From: Ornithinicoccus hortensis
GTDB taxonomy: Bacteria > Actinomycetota > Actinomycetes > Actinomycetales > Dermatophilaceae
Assembly (NCBI RefSeq): GCF_006716185.1
Contig: NZ_VFOP01000001.1
Span: 3,100,001-3,164,000 of the forward strand
Length of the DNA: 64,000 nt
Reading direction: 5' to 3'
Below are positions 46,461-55,466 of the stretch, in pieces. The first letter of the stretch is position 1. Every line of letters begins with the position of its first letter. The position numbers and the translations under genes were made by a program. The notes under the pieces were generated by a model. The model did no database searches. It saw only the letters and a program-made list of their open reading frames with translations, and was not told the origin of the DNA.

Positions 46461-46703
46461 ATGGCCACCATGAACATCAAGGACCCGGCCGTCCACCGAC
46501 TGGCGCACGCCCTGGCCCGCCAGCGGCAGGTGAGCGCCACACGGGCGGTGCGCGAGGCCCTTGAGGAGGCCTTGCAGCGAGACCGGGAGCAACGGTCCGG
46601 GATCGGCGACCGGCTGATGGAGATCGCGGCGCAGAGCCAGGCGGTCGAGGCAGCGATGCTGACGGACGAGGACCTCTACGACGAGGACGGCCTTCCGCGA
46701 TGA
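46461..46703 (+). CDS. vapB: VapB-family antitoxin
   Basis: An 80-residue type II antitoxin (Rv0623/PSK-like). The DNA-binding N-terminus is MNIKDPAVHRLAHALA followed by SATRAVREALEEAL. The flexible acidic C-terminus, TDEDLYDEDGLPR, would wrap the toxin. It overlaps vapC by ATGA. Confidence 0.9.
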   Translation: MATMNIKDPAVHRLAHALARQRQVSATRAVREALEEALQRDREQRSGIGDRLMEIAAQSQAVEAAMLTDEDLYDEDGLPR

Positions 46704-47089
46704 TCCTCGACACCTCGGCGATCGTGGCCATCCTGAACAACGAGGACGACGCCCCCGAGATCGCCGCGGCCCTTGAAGGGGCCACGGTCGTCCGCATGTC
46801 GGTAGCTACCTTGCTCGAGGCCTCCCTCGTCGCCGGGCCCGAGCGCCAGTCGCACCTGGACGAACTGCTAGATGTCGTGGGTGCCGAGATCGTGCCGGTC
46901 GATCTCGAGCAGCTCCGTGAGGCCCGTGTGGCACACCTCCGGTTCGGGCGGGGTGCCGGCAGCCCGGCGCGGCTGAACTACGGCGACTGCTTCAGCTACG
47001 CCCTCGCCAAGACCTCCGACGAACCGTCGCTATTCAAGGGAGAGGATTTCCCCCACACCGACGTCCGGTCTAGCCGCGAGATTCCCTAG
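46700..47089 (+). CDS. vapC: VapC-family PIN-domain toxin ribonuclease
   Basis: A 129-residue PIN-domain RNase. Catalytic acidic residues are visible: Asp 4 in MILDTSAIVAIL, Glu in VATLLEASLVA and Asp in LNYGDCFSYALAK. The pair acts as a toxin-antitoxin module in cytoplasmic tRNA or rRNA cleavage. It overlaps the convergent xylulokinase gene by 20 bases. Confidence 0.92.
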   Translation: MILDTSAIVAILNNEDDAPEIAAALEGATVVRMSVATLLEASLVAGPERQSHLDELLDVVGAEIVPVDLEQLREARVAHLRFGRGAGSPARLNYGDCFSYALAKTSDEPSLFKGEDFPHTDVRSSREIP

Positions 47090-48512
47090 CGGCCAGCTGG
47101 GCGAGACGGTCCGTCCACACGTCGTAGGCCGCCACGGTCTCGACCGCCTGGGCCGAGGTCTCGACCACGACGGGCGCACCGCGCTGGGGTTCGAACCCTG
47201 CCCCGGTCCCCAACGCCGCCAACAGGGCCGCCCCGGTGGCCGAGGCGGAGCGCAGGTCCTGGCGCAGCACGGGCAGGTCCAGCACGTCGGCGAGCAGCTG
47301 CCGGACCAGCGGCGCCCGCCCTCCCCCACCGGTCAGCACGACCGGGGCGCCGTCCCCGGCACGGTCGGCCTCGGGCAGCAGCTCGACGGCACGCCGGAGG
47401 TTGAAGACCATCCCCTCGACCGCCGCCCTGGCCAGGTCGCCCCGGGTGGCCGTGTCGGTCGCCCCGACCCACCCGGCCCCCACGGACGGGGGCACCGTGT
47501 CGCCCCGCTCCCCCTGCAGGAACGGCAGGAAGGACACACCACCGGCGCCGGCGGGCGCCTGCTCCGCGAGCGCGAAGAGGTCCGCCCAGGACAGGGCCAG
47601 CACCCGGCATACCCAGTCCAGGGCGGTCCCGGCGTTCTGCACGGCGGCCATCCGGTACCACCCGCCCCGCGCGTCGGCATACGTGTGCGTGACCGCGTGC
47701 GGGACCGGGCCGGGAGGGCCCGTCGGCAGGAGCACCTGACCGCCGGACCCCAGGTTGATCTGCAGGCCCACGCGGTCGCCCAGCGCGAGCCGCGCGGCCG
47801 GGGCGTCGGCCGCGCCGGCGACCACCGGGACGTCCCCGGTGCCCCCGACCGTCTCGCGTAACCAGTCGGTGGTCCCGACCACGGCGTCCGAGGGCACCAC
47901 CGCGGGCAGCAACCGGGCGGGGATACCCAGCTGCTCCTCGACCTCGTCGACCCAGCGGTCCCCAGGGACGTCCCAGAGCAGGGTCGCCGAGGCATCGCTG
48001 CGGTCGGTGACCACCGAGGGCACCAGCAGGCTCCGGAAGGCGTCCTTGGGCAGCAGCGCCACCTCGGCTGTGGCCAGCAGTTCGGGCTGGTGCTCGTCGG
48101 TCCAGGCCAGCAACGGACCGGTCATCCCGGGGACGACCGGGTTCGCCAGTCGCGCTTGGACCGACCCGGGCAGCCGGTGCCACCGCTCCAGCACCTCGGC
48201 GGCGCGGGAGTCCGACCACAGCGCGGCCGGGGCCAGCGCGGTCCCGTGCCGGTCGGCCAGCACCAGCCCGTGCATCTGACCGTCCACCCCGATCCCGGCC
48301 ACCGGGATCCGGCGCAGCGTCGGCGCCAGCTGCTGGGAGACCGACTCCAGGGCGTCCCGCCAGCGCTGCACGGGGGTCTGCGCCCAGCCAGGGGCCGGGT
48401 GCTCGACGGGATAGTCCGCCTCGGCGACCGCCTGGAGCTCGCCCTCGGGCGACCACAGCGCGGCCTTGAGGCCGCTGGTGCCCAGGTCGAGGCCGAGGTA
48501 GCTGCCGGTCAT
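47070..48512 (-). CDS. xylB: xylulokinase (FGGY family)
   Basis: A 480-residue sugar kinase. YLGLDLGTSGLKAALWSPEG is the first ATP site, GIGVDGQMHGLVLAD the substrate site (Asp in VDGQMHG), and VVLTGGGGRAPLVRQLLADVL the adenosine motif. ATG 48512 lies one base after the stop of the truncated helicase reading frame, without a clear ribosome-binding site, so its own promoter may have been lost. No xylose isomerase is in the window. Confidence 0.92.
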   Translation of the reverse strand: MTGSYLGLDLGTSGLKAALWSPEGELQAVAEADYPVEHPAPGWAQTPVQRWRDALESVSQQLAPTLRRIPVAGIGVDGQMHGLVLADRHGTALAPAALWSDSRAAEVLERWHRLPGSVQARLANPVVPGMTGPLLAWTDEHQPELLATAEVALLPKDAFRSLLVPSVVTDRSDASATLLWDVPGDRWVDEVEEQLGIPARLLPAVVPSDAVVGTTDWLRETVGGTGDVPVVAGAADAPAARLALGDRVGLQINLGSGGQVLLPTGPPGPVPHAVTHTYADARGGWYRMAAVQNAGTALDWVCRVLALSWADLFALAEQAPAGAGGVSFLPFLQGERGDTVPPSVGAGWVGATDTATRGDLARAAVEGMVFNLRRAVELLPEADRAGDGAPVVLTGGGGRAPLVRQLLADVLDLPVLRQDLRSASATGAALLAALGTGAGFEPQRGAPVVVETSAQAVETVAAYDVWTDRLAQLAARESRG

Positions 48513-48513
48513 C

Positions 48514-51365
48514 TCAGGAGGATGCCTGCCAGAGCGGGGTCCTCGTCTCGTCCAGCAGGTGCAGGGGGGCGAGCCTGCTGGCAGCGATCCGCGCAAGGGT
48601 GCGCAGGTCATCGCCGGTGGACGCGGCGGCAACGGCCCTGCCCAGGGAGCCATCACTCGGCAGCGCACGCCGGGCGCGGTCGACCTGCTGCACGGCGGCC
48701 ACCAACTCGGACCATGCTGCATCCGAGACCTGGTCGACCGTCACGAACCCCCAGGGGTGCACGGTCCGTGGGCGTGCCGGACCCGCGACCTCGGGCAACG
48801 CAACCAGGAGGCTTCGACGGTCCTTCAAGCGCTGCTCGTTGCCCTCGCCAAGCAGCGGAGGCGGAACGGACATCGAGGCGGGCGCTTCGTTCAGCGCCAG
48901 TTGCCGCGTGTGCGCACTGTAGAGCGACAGCCCGGCGCCGTTTCGTTCGTGGAGCTGGGTGCGATAGCGGGTCAGGGCCCGGCTGGCGCTGCGCAGCTCG
49001 TCGCCCGCCACCGAGAGACCCTCGCTGTCGGTGTTGACCCGGTGGTCGATTGCGGCCCTAATCTGCGCGCGGACCGCAGCGGGCTTGCTGCCTTTGTCGT
49101 GCAGGTCGAGGCTGAAGGGATCGAGGCCGATGTCGTCGAGCCGTGACTTGACCACGTCGAGCGCGGCACGCTTCTCAGCGACGAAGAGCACGCGCTTGCC
49201 CTCGGCCAGGCTGCGTGCCAGTAGGTTGGTGATCGTCTGGGACTTGCCCGTTCCCGGCGGTCCCTCGATGACGAACGTCTGGCCGCCAATCGCTGCATCG
49301 ATCGCGCGCAGTTGGGAGCTGTCGGCGGGGATCGGGCACCGCGCCGCCAACTCATCCAGCTCCGGCGCAGCGGCATCGCCCGTCGGAGCTGCAGGGTCGG
49401 CGAACTCCTGCGTGGGTGTGTGCGCGAGGTGGGCCGCCAAGGGGTTGCGGAGCAGCGTCTCCCAGTGCTCGTCGAGGTCTTTCCAGAGACGGAACTTGGC
49501 AAACTGCAGGAGCGCGACGTGGGCGGTGTCCTCGACGTGGAAGGGCAGACCCTTGACTGCGAGTGTGCGGCGGACGGCGCCGAGAGCCGCGTCGAGGTCG
49601 ATCCCGGAGAGGTCCTCCTTGGGCTCGGCGAGCTCGGGGATCTGGATGCCGTGCGTCGCCTTGAGCTTCTCCAGCAGGCAATAGTTGGGGGTGCTGCCTC
49701 CGGCCTCGTCCAGTCGCAGGCGATAGCTCGTGCGGTCGCCCCTACCGGTGGCGACGAGCTTGACGGGCACGAGAACGAGGGGCGAGCGGAGGTCCTTGCC
49801 GTCAAGGTGCCACACGAGGGTGCCGAGTGCGAGATAGAGGTTGTTGGCCCCGGTCTCCTCCTCGGTGGTGCGTGCCTTGTAGGCCAGTCCACGCAGCCGG
49901 GTGGCGTAGGCCGACGTCGTCACGTCCGTATAGACCGCGGCCTTCGCGGCGAACTCGTCGAGGAGGTGTTCCACCGGTAGGTCCCGTGCGGAGCGTGCGC
50001 CGCGCGCAGCAAGCACGGCATCGATGTCGTCCGAGGGCCGGAGGCGGACTGGACGCTCATCGTGGATCACGTCCTCGAGAGCTCCGAGTTGTCCCTCTGG
50101 CACGACGAGCTCGACGGCGTAGCGGTGCGTGAAGTTGATGAGGCGGTTGCGAAGGCTCAGATCCAGGAGCGCGTTCTTCCACTGTTGCACCCTTGGCGGC
50201 ACAGGAGTGGCCTGGCCCGTGCCGCCCGCATCGGCCTGCGGCCGTGTGCGACCCACGAGCTGCGGGGCGGGCGCGCTGTGGCGAGCCGCGACATACTCGG
50301 TGATGTGGACCTCGCCGCTCGCCGTCCGGCGCCGCGAGGGGAGGGGGACGATGCCGCTCTGCCTGGCGACGCGCACGTCGATGACGGAGAGCACCTCGTC
50401 GGTGCGTCTGGCGCGTGCGCGGGCGGAGCGCATGGCATCGTGGGCGGTCGCCGTGCCCCCATCGGTGACCATTGTCGTCTCCAGGACACTCATCATCCCC
50501 AGATCGAGCAGGTTGACCATGGGTGACGCGTCAGACGTCGCGATCGCGTCAAGTTTGGCGAGCTCCTCGCGCCACCAGCCGACCAGAGCGTGCCCCTGCA
50601 CCACCCAGAGGAGCGGATGGATGCCCGCCTGCTCCAGCGCGGCGGCGAATGTCACGGTGGTGTCCAGACACGTGCCGACCCGGCCGTCGAGCACCTCGTC
50701 GGGCGTGCGGACTTCTGCCCGTCATCGGACCAGCTGGCGGGAGGGTTGGCGTAGCGGATCTGGCGGGCGCGCATCGCGTCGAAGATCGCGGCCGCGATCA
50801 GGTCAACCCGTTCCTCACCCGCCTGGTATCCCTCGATCGAAGGGCTTCCCGTGCGCTCCTTGAGCAGCGCGGATGCCTCGGTGAGCACGGTCTCGACCAC
50901 CGGGCTGTTGGGCATGACGTGGGCGGCGAGCAACTCCATCGCCAGGCCTGCCGGCCGACTAAGCCATTGGCGCCCAGCAAGGATCATGACTGGACGGGTC
51001 TCGACAGCGACCGTGCGACCATCACAGATCAGAGCCACCGACAACTCGCCCGCGCGGCGCTCCTCCAGGTCGAGGATCGCCGTGCTGTCCATCGTGAGGC
51101 CGAGCTGCTTGAGATGCACCGTCGCGCCGTGCGGCAGGTCGACAATCTCCGCCGCCTCCCTGCTGACGACGCCCTCGTCGTCGCGGACCGTGAGCACTAC
51201 CTCTGCTCCGGTCAGCCCAGGGCCGGGGTTCATGAGTTCAACGTTGCGCACCGGCTGCACTCTGTTGTGCACCATGGCGAGGCTGATGACCGGCGAGGCA
51301 TCGAAGGTGACGCGCACCTGTGACGTGTCGGTGGTTGACGCGTTGACCTGCGGCTCTATGGGCAT
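48514..51365 (-). pseudogene. frameshifted, 3'-truncated DUF4011 superfamily 1 helicase
   Basis: Two frames join into one protein. The 5' part (51365 to about 50712) reads to YANPPASWSDDGQK. One base is missing in AAGTCC (complement of 50709-50714; expected AAGGTCC), and the continuation VRTPDEVLDGRVGTCLDTTVTF lies in the next frame. The domains are a beta-rich N-terminus, a transglutaminase-like segment (GTCLDTTV...VVQGHALV), DUF4011 (ALLDLSLRNRLINFTHRY) and Walker A (GPPGTGKSQTI). Coding stops at 48514, before Walker B, the other helicase motifs and the C-terminal nuclease of full-length relatives. Confidence 0.85.
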
Positions 51366-51639
51366 TCGTGACCTCTACGTGACGAATCGTTGACGATACG
51401 GAAGAAACCTACATATAACCTCCGACAACCGCCCCGGGTACGTGGGTGAGTGGACTGCGACGGGCTCGCCCACACGGCAGCCCCGATCTATGCAAAGTGC
51501 TGGGCGAGCAAAGCCTGCGAGCTCGGACTCCAGAGAAACCGAATGCCCATGGACCGAAGGGCAAACTGCCCAGGCTCACGTGTACGAGCGACGTGGAACG
51601 CGTTGTGAAGGAACTCCTGGGGTGGGGCTGGCCAGTCCA

Positions 51640-54429
51640 TCAGACACCAGCTTCAAGACTGACGAAGTCAACCTCTCCACCGTGCTCGACGGCAAGGTCA
51701 AAGCCATCGCCCTGTCGCGCCCTAATCACTCGCCCTCGCCGCGAGAGACTTTCCTCGAGATCGGCGAGCCTAGTCCGGAGGCGTGCGGCGGACTCCCGGT
51801 CAGAGGTCCCGCGCACCGCCACGACAAGAGCAGCACGCTCACTGACAACCGTCGGCTCTGCTGCCACCTCTTCGTGCCACGCCGATGCGGCCTCGCTCCC
51901 GACCTGAAGCTCCAGCCCCGCTCCCACTGCAACCTCCACAGTGGAGCCGTCAGGGTTGTGACGCCACGTCTGCGGGTAGCCCTCCTCGGTGGTGGTCACA
52001 AGGAGATAGTCAGTGGCTGACGTCGGGTCGATAAGCACAATCCCGTCCCGCAGAGTGTGCTGCAGTTCCTCGAGGACGGCCGAGGTCAGGGCTGTGAGCA
52101 GGGGGTGTCCGGGAGCCAGGTACTGACTCGTGCCCGCCTCGTCGGCGTCCAGTCCAGTGCGAGTCAGGTGGAGGCGGCCATAGCGGCGATCGACGCCGGG
52201 CATGTCTGCGAGACGAGCCGGCACATAGGGCACTGTCCAGGTGCTTTGGCCAACTTCATGGACTTCGGCTCCGTAGCGCCGGAGGGCATGCTGCGCGAAC
52301 TCAGGCACCATCCGAGCCTGGGGGTCAAATGCCTCGGCCCACACCAGCTCGCGCTGGATCGCTTCAAGATCCGTCTGGGTGAACTCAGTCGTGCTCGCAG
52401 CCCGGCTCGCCACCTCCTCCGCGAGGCCTCGGTCGAGCCGCTCCTCGATCAGCGACATTCCCTCTCGCTGATCCTGCCCACGAACCGCGGCCGCGAGAAT
52501 CCGGCTCAGCTCGGCCCCGGTCAGGACCTCGCCGAGCACGTCAAACACCCGATCGCCAAGGGCTTCTCGCTGCACCTGGAGCTTGCCCAGGATCGTCTCA
52601 AACACCGCGCCTTCTCTGGTGTCGGAGGCCACGAGATTCCACAGATGACAGGTCCGGTCCTGTCCGATCCGGTGGATGCGGCCGAACCTCTGCTCGAGTC
52701 GGTTCGGGTTCCAGGGGATGTCGTAGTTGACCATCAGGTTGGCAACCTGCAGGTTCACGCCCTCGCCAGCAGCGTCCGTGGCCAACAAGATGGAACACGC
52801 CGGGTCCCGGGTGAACTCATGCTGAGCGTGCCGGCGCTCGTGTCGCGCTGTCTGCCCGTGGATCACGGCCACGTGCTCTCCCGGCCTCAGGATCTCGCCC
52901 AGCCGATCCTCCAGGTAGTGCAGAGTGTCCCGGTGCTCGGTGAAGACGATGATCTTGCGGCGGAAGCCGCTGGCATCGGTCATGTCAGCACTGGTCAGCA
53001 GCTCCCTCAATGCCTCCCATTTGCGGTCGATGCCCTCGGCACGGACTCTGCGAGCACGCTCGACCAGTCGCTGGAGGACAAGAATCTCTGTCTGCAACTC
53101 GGCAGGTGTGCGTGCGGACGACACGTCTGACTGAAGGTCGTCATCGACTTCCTCATCGTCCTCGAACAGATCCTGCCCGGCATCCCCTCCCACGCGGATC
53201 GACGCCTCCAGGAGCCTGCCGAGATCCTGCTCGGCTTCGCGGGCACGTTCGAGCTGTCCGTGGAGCAGGTCCAGCCGTCGCTCCAGAGACCGCAGGATGG
53301 CCTCAGGTGAGGAAGCCAGCCGCCGCTGCAGCACCAACATGGCGAAGCCCACGTGTCGCCGGACAGATTCGTCCATGACCTTGTTCATCTCATCAGCGAC
53401 ATACTCCGTGACTGCCTCGTAGAGGCCCTGCTCGGGTCCTGCCATGGAGTAGGTCAACGTCGACGCGACCCGAGGCGGGAAGAGTCGGCTGCCATCTGCA
53501 TGCACCAGTTGCTCCTTGACAAGCCGGCGCACAGGCGCCCGGTCAAGGAGAGGCATGCCTCGCTCGATCTCGACACCAAGCAACCGCATGAAGTGCGCGA
53601 AGTCTGCAGGCTTTCCGTTGTGCGGTGTGGCGGTCAGGAGGAGCAGGTGCTCTGTCCGGTCAGCAAGGTCCATGCCGAGTTCATAGCGCTTGCTCCGGAT
53701 CGTCCGGTTTCCCCAGTCGCGCGCGCTCATCTTGTGCGCCTCGTCCACGACGACCAGATCGAAGCCGCTATCGAGGACCGCATTCTTCATCTCGGGGTTG
53801 CGGCTCACCTGGTCCAGCCGTGCCACAACCAATGGGCCAGCAGGGGCGACGGTGACATGGACCGGATCCGTCCTGTCAAGGTGCTCGATCCCGAGTTCGG
53901 TGAAGGACAGGCCAAAGCGGGTCCACATCTCCTCGACCCACTGCTCCACCAGGCTCCCTGGGGCCACGATGAGAACTCTCGACACGCGATGCGCGGAGAG
54001 CAACTCCTTGAGATACAACCCGGTCATGATGGTCTTTCCCGCGCCGGGATCATCAGCAAGCAGGAACCGCAGCCTGTCCTGAGGCAGCATCTCGCGATAG
54101 ACGGCCTGAACCTGATGCGGCAGTGGGGTGACGTTGGAGGAGCTCACGGCCAGGAGCCGACCCTGGTGCGGTGCCGCGACGATGCCTAGCGCTTGCAGCC
54201 CGAGCCGGACGTCGGGCCACGCAGCGTGCCACGTCGGTCGACGCCGTGCCGGGCGGACCTGGCTGAGCTGTTCGCGGGACAGGAAAGCGCTGCCCCTCGC
54301 GCCCGATGCACGCTCGAAGGACACGAGTGCCGTCTCACCGGTCTGACGCACGGTCAGCACCTTCACGGATTCCCCGGCCACGACACCATCCACGAAAGCA
54401 CCGGGGGCGAGTCCCAGCAGGTCAGCCAC
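51640..54429 (-). CDS. SNF2-family helicase (DrmD/HepA-like)
   Basis: A 929-residue intact helicase. Motif I is ADDPGAGKTIMTG (about residues 125-137), motif II DEAH (229-232), motif III LTATPHNGK. The second RecA domain has LLATDAAGEGVNLQVAN and RFGRIHRIGQDR. A long acidic insertion lies between the RecA domains, and a 250-residue C-terminal domain is of unknown role. GTG 54429 behind AGGAGG is the start. The spacer 51366-51639 holds no gene. The weaker GC bias at third codon positions suggests transfer. Confidence 0.88.
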   Translation of the reverse strand: MADLLGLAPGAFVDGVVAGESVKVLTVRQTGETALVSFERASGARGSAFLSREQLSQVRPARRRPTWHAAWPDVRLGLQALGIVAAPHQGRLLAVSSSNVTPLPHQVQAVYREMLPQDRLRFLLADDPGAGKTIMTGLYLKELLSAHRVSRVLIVAPGSLVEQWVEEMWTRFGLSFTELGIEHLDRTDPVHVTVAPAGPLVVARLDQVSRNPEMKNAVLDSGFDLVVVDEAHKMSARDWGNRTIRSKRYELGMDLADRTEHLLLLTATPHNGKPADFAHFMRLLGVEIERGMPLLDRAPVRRLVKEQLVHADGSRLFPPRVASTLTYSMAGPEQGLYEAVTEYVADEMNKVMDESVRRHVGFAMLVLQRRLASSPEAILRSLERRLDLLHGQLERAREAEQDLGRLLEASIRVGGDAGQDLFEDDEEVDDDLQSDVSSARTPAELQTEILVLQRLVERARRVRAEGIDRKWEALRELLTSADMTDASGFRRKIIVFTEHRDTLHYLEDRLGEILRPGEHVAVIHGQTARHERRHAQHEFTRDPACSILLATDAAGEGVNLQVANLMVNYDIPWNPNRLEQRFGRIHRIGQDRTCHLWNLVASDTREGAVFETILGKLQVQREALGDRVFDVLGEVLTGAELSRILAAAVRGQDQREGMSLIEERLDRGLAEEVASRAASTTEFTQTDLEAIQRELVWAEAFDPQARMVPEFAQHALRRYGAEVHEVGQSTWTVPYVPARLADMPGVDRRYGRLHLTRTGLDADEAGTSQYLAPGHPLLTALTSAVLEELQHTLRDGIVLIDPTSATDYLLVTTTEEGYPQTWRHNPDGSTVEVAVGAGLELQVGSEAASAWHEEVAAEPTVVSERAALVVAVRGTSDRESAARLRTRLADLEESLSRRGRVIRARQGDGFDLAVEHGGEVDFVSLEAGV

Positions 54430-54485
54430 GTCGCCTCCTGTATGTTCGCACCACGCGATGACCCTATCCGGACAGGGGCAATACC

Positions 54486-55466
54486 ATGGCCACCAAACTG
54501 CTCGTCGTCTCGGGACTGCACCTCGACAAGGCCTGGACCAGCGAACAGGTGGCAGTAGGTCATCAACTGCGTGCAGCGAGTTCCCAATTGCTCCTGGAGT
54601 TGGTGCAACGGGCACTCGATCTTGAGGTCGACGCCCTCGTGGTGCTGGGTGGCCTGTGGGATCCGGCGACAGTGCGGGGCTCCACGGTCGATGACGTTCG
54701 CACCGTCCTCGACGCGGTGCCCTTCCCGGTGGTGCTCCTTCCCGATCGTGCAGAGGCAGAGTCCGGCTTCCGACCCGAGTCGCTCGTCGAATGGCCAGCG
54801 ACCGTCCATCTGGTGGAGAGCCACGCGCGGACCACGGTCGTCATTGGGGACAACCACCTCACCGCCGTGGGACCGCTGGCACCGCCTGAGCAGATCACAC
54901 ACGGCGTGGATGCGCTCCTCACCACCCAGTCGGGCCGCGAGTTCGGAGACATCCCTGTGGTGTGCCCTGCAAGCAGCCGCGACGCACAGTTCCACGGCAC
55001 CGTCCCGGTCCCGGTGCTTATCGAAGGGTCCGGCACCGGACACCCACAAGGCATCGTGGTCATGCTGTCGCAGGGTCAGGCTCCCCAGGTCGAGGAGGTC
55101 ACCTTCTCCGTGGACCTCGGGACAGAACGGACGCTCGATGTCAGCGAGCACGAGGACAGCAGCACCCTGATCTCTGCCCTCAATGACACCCTGTCTGCCT
55201 GTGCGGGATCGGATCGCCTGCGCGTCAGTGGTCGAGTCAACCCCCGCGTGCTGGTGCCGCCGGCCTTGAAGTGGACGCAGTCTCGGCCAGACGTGACGGT
55301 CGTGTGGGAGGACCTGGACTTCGTCTTTCCACCCACTCCTCCGGACCACACCGTGCAAGCAGAACTCATCCGGCGCCTTGCAGGCCCCGGCCCTGACGCG
55401 GCCAGACGTCACCAGGCCCTGGCACTCGGTCTGGATTCGCTCGAGTCCCAGGACGTGACAGCATGA
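54486..55466 (+). CDS. YhaO/SbcD-like metallophosphoesterase homologue lacking catalytic residues
   Basis: A 326-residue protein with the SbcD/YhaO layout but altered active-site motifs. Where the family has SDxH it reads VVSGLHLD (Asp to Gly at 10). Where it has GDxxD it reads LVVLGGLWDP (Gly at 56). Where it has GNHD it reads VVLLPDRAEAES. No GHxH is seen downstream. It is therefore probably a non-catalytic partner of the ATPase encoded next, which it overlaps by ATGA. The helicase gene is divergent, 56 bases away. Confidence 0.75.
   Translation: MATKLLVVSGLHLDKAWTSEQVAVGHQLRAASSQLLLELVQRALDLEVDALVVLGGLWDPATVRGSTVDDVRTVLDAVPFPVVLLPDRAEAESGFRPESLVEWPATVHLVESHARTTVVIGDNHLTAVGPLAPPEQITHGVDALLTTQSGREFGDIPVVCPASSRDAQFHGTVPVPVLIEGSGTGHPQGIVVMLSQGQAPQVEEVTFSVDLGTERTLDVSEHEDSSTLISALNDTLSACAGSDRLRVSGRVNPRVLVPPALKWTQSRPDVTVVWEDLDFVFPPTPPDHTVQAELIRRLAGPGPDAARRHQALALGLDSLESQDVTA

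Noticed and set aside
51446-51907. 153-codon plus-strand frame
   Set aside because: Mostly antisense to the 3' end of the SNF2 helicase; Ser/Arg/Pro-rich with no RBS.
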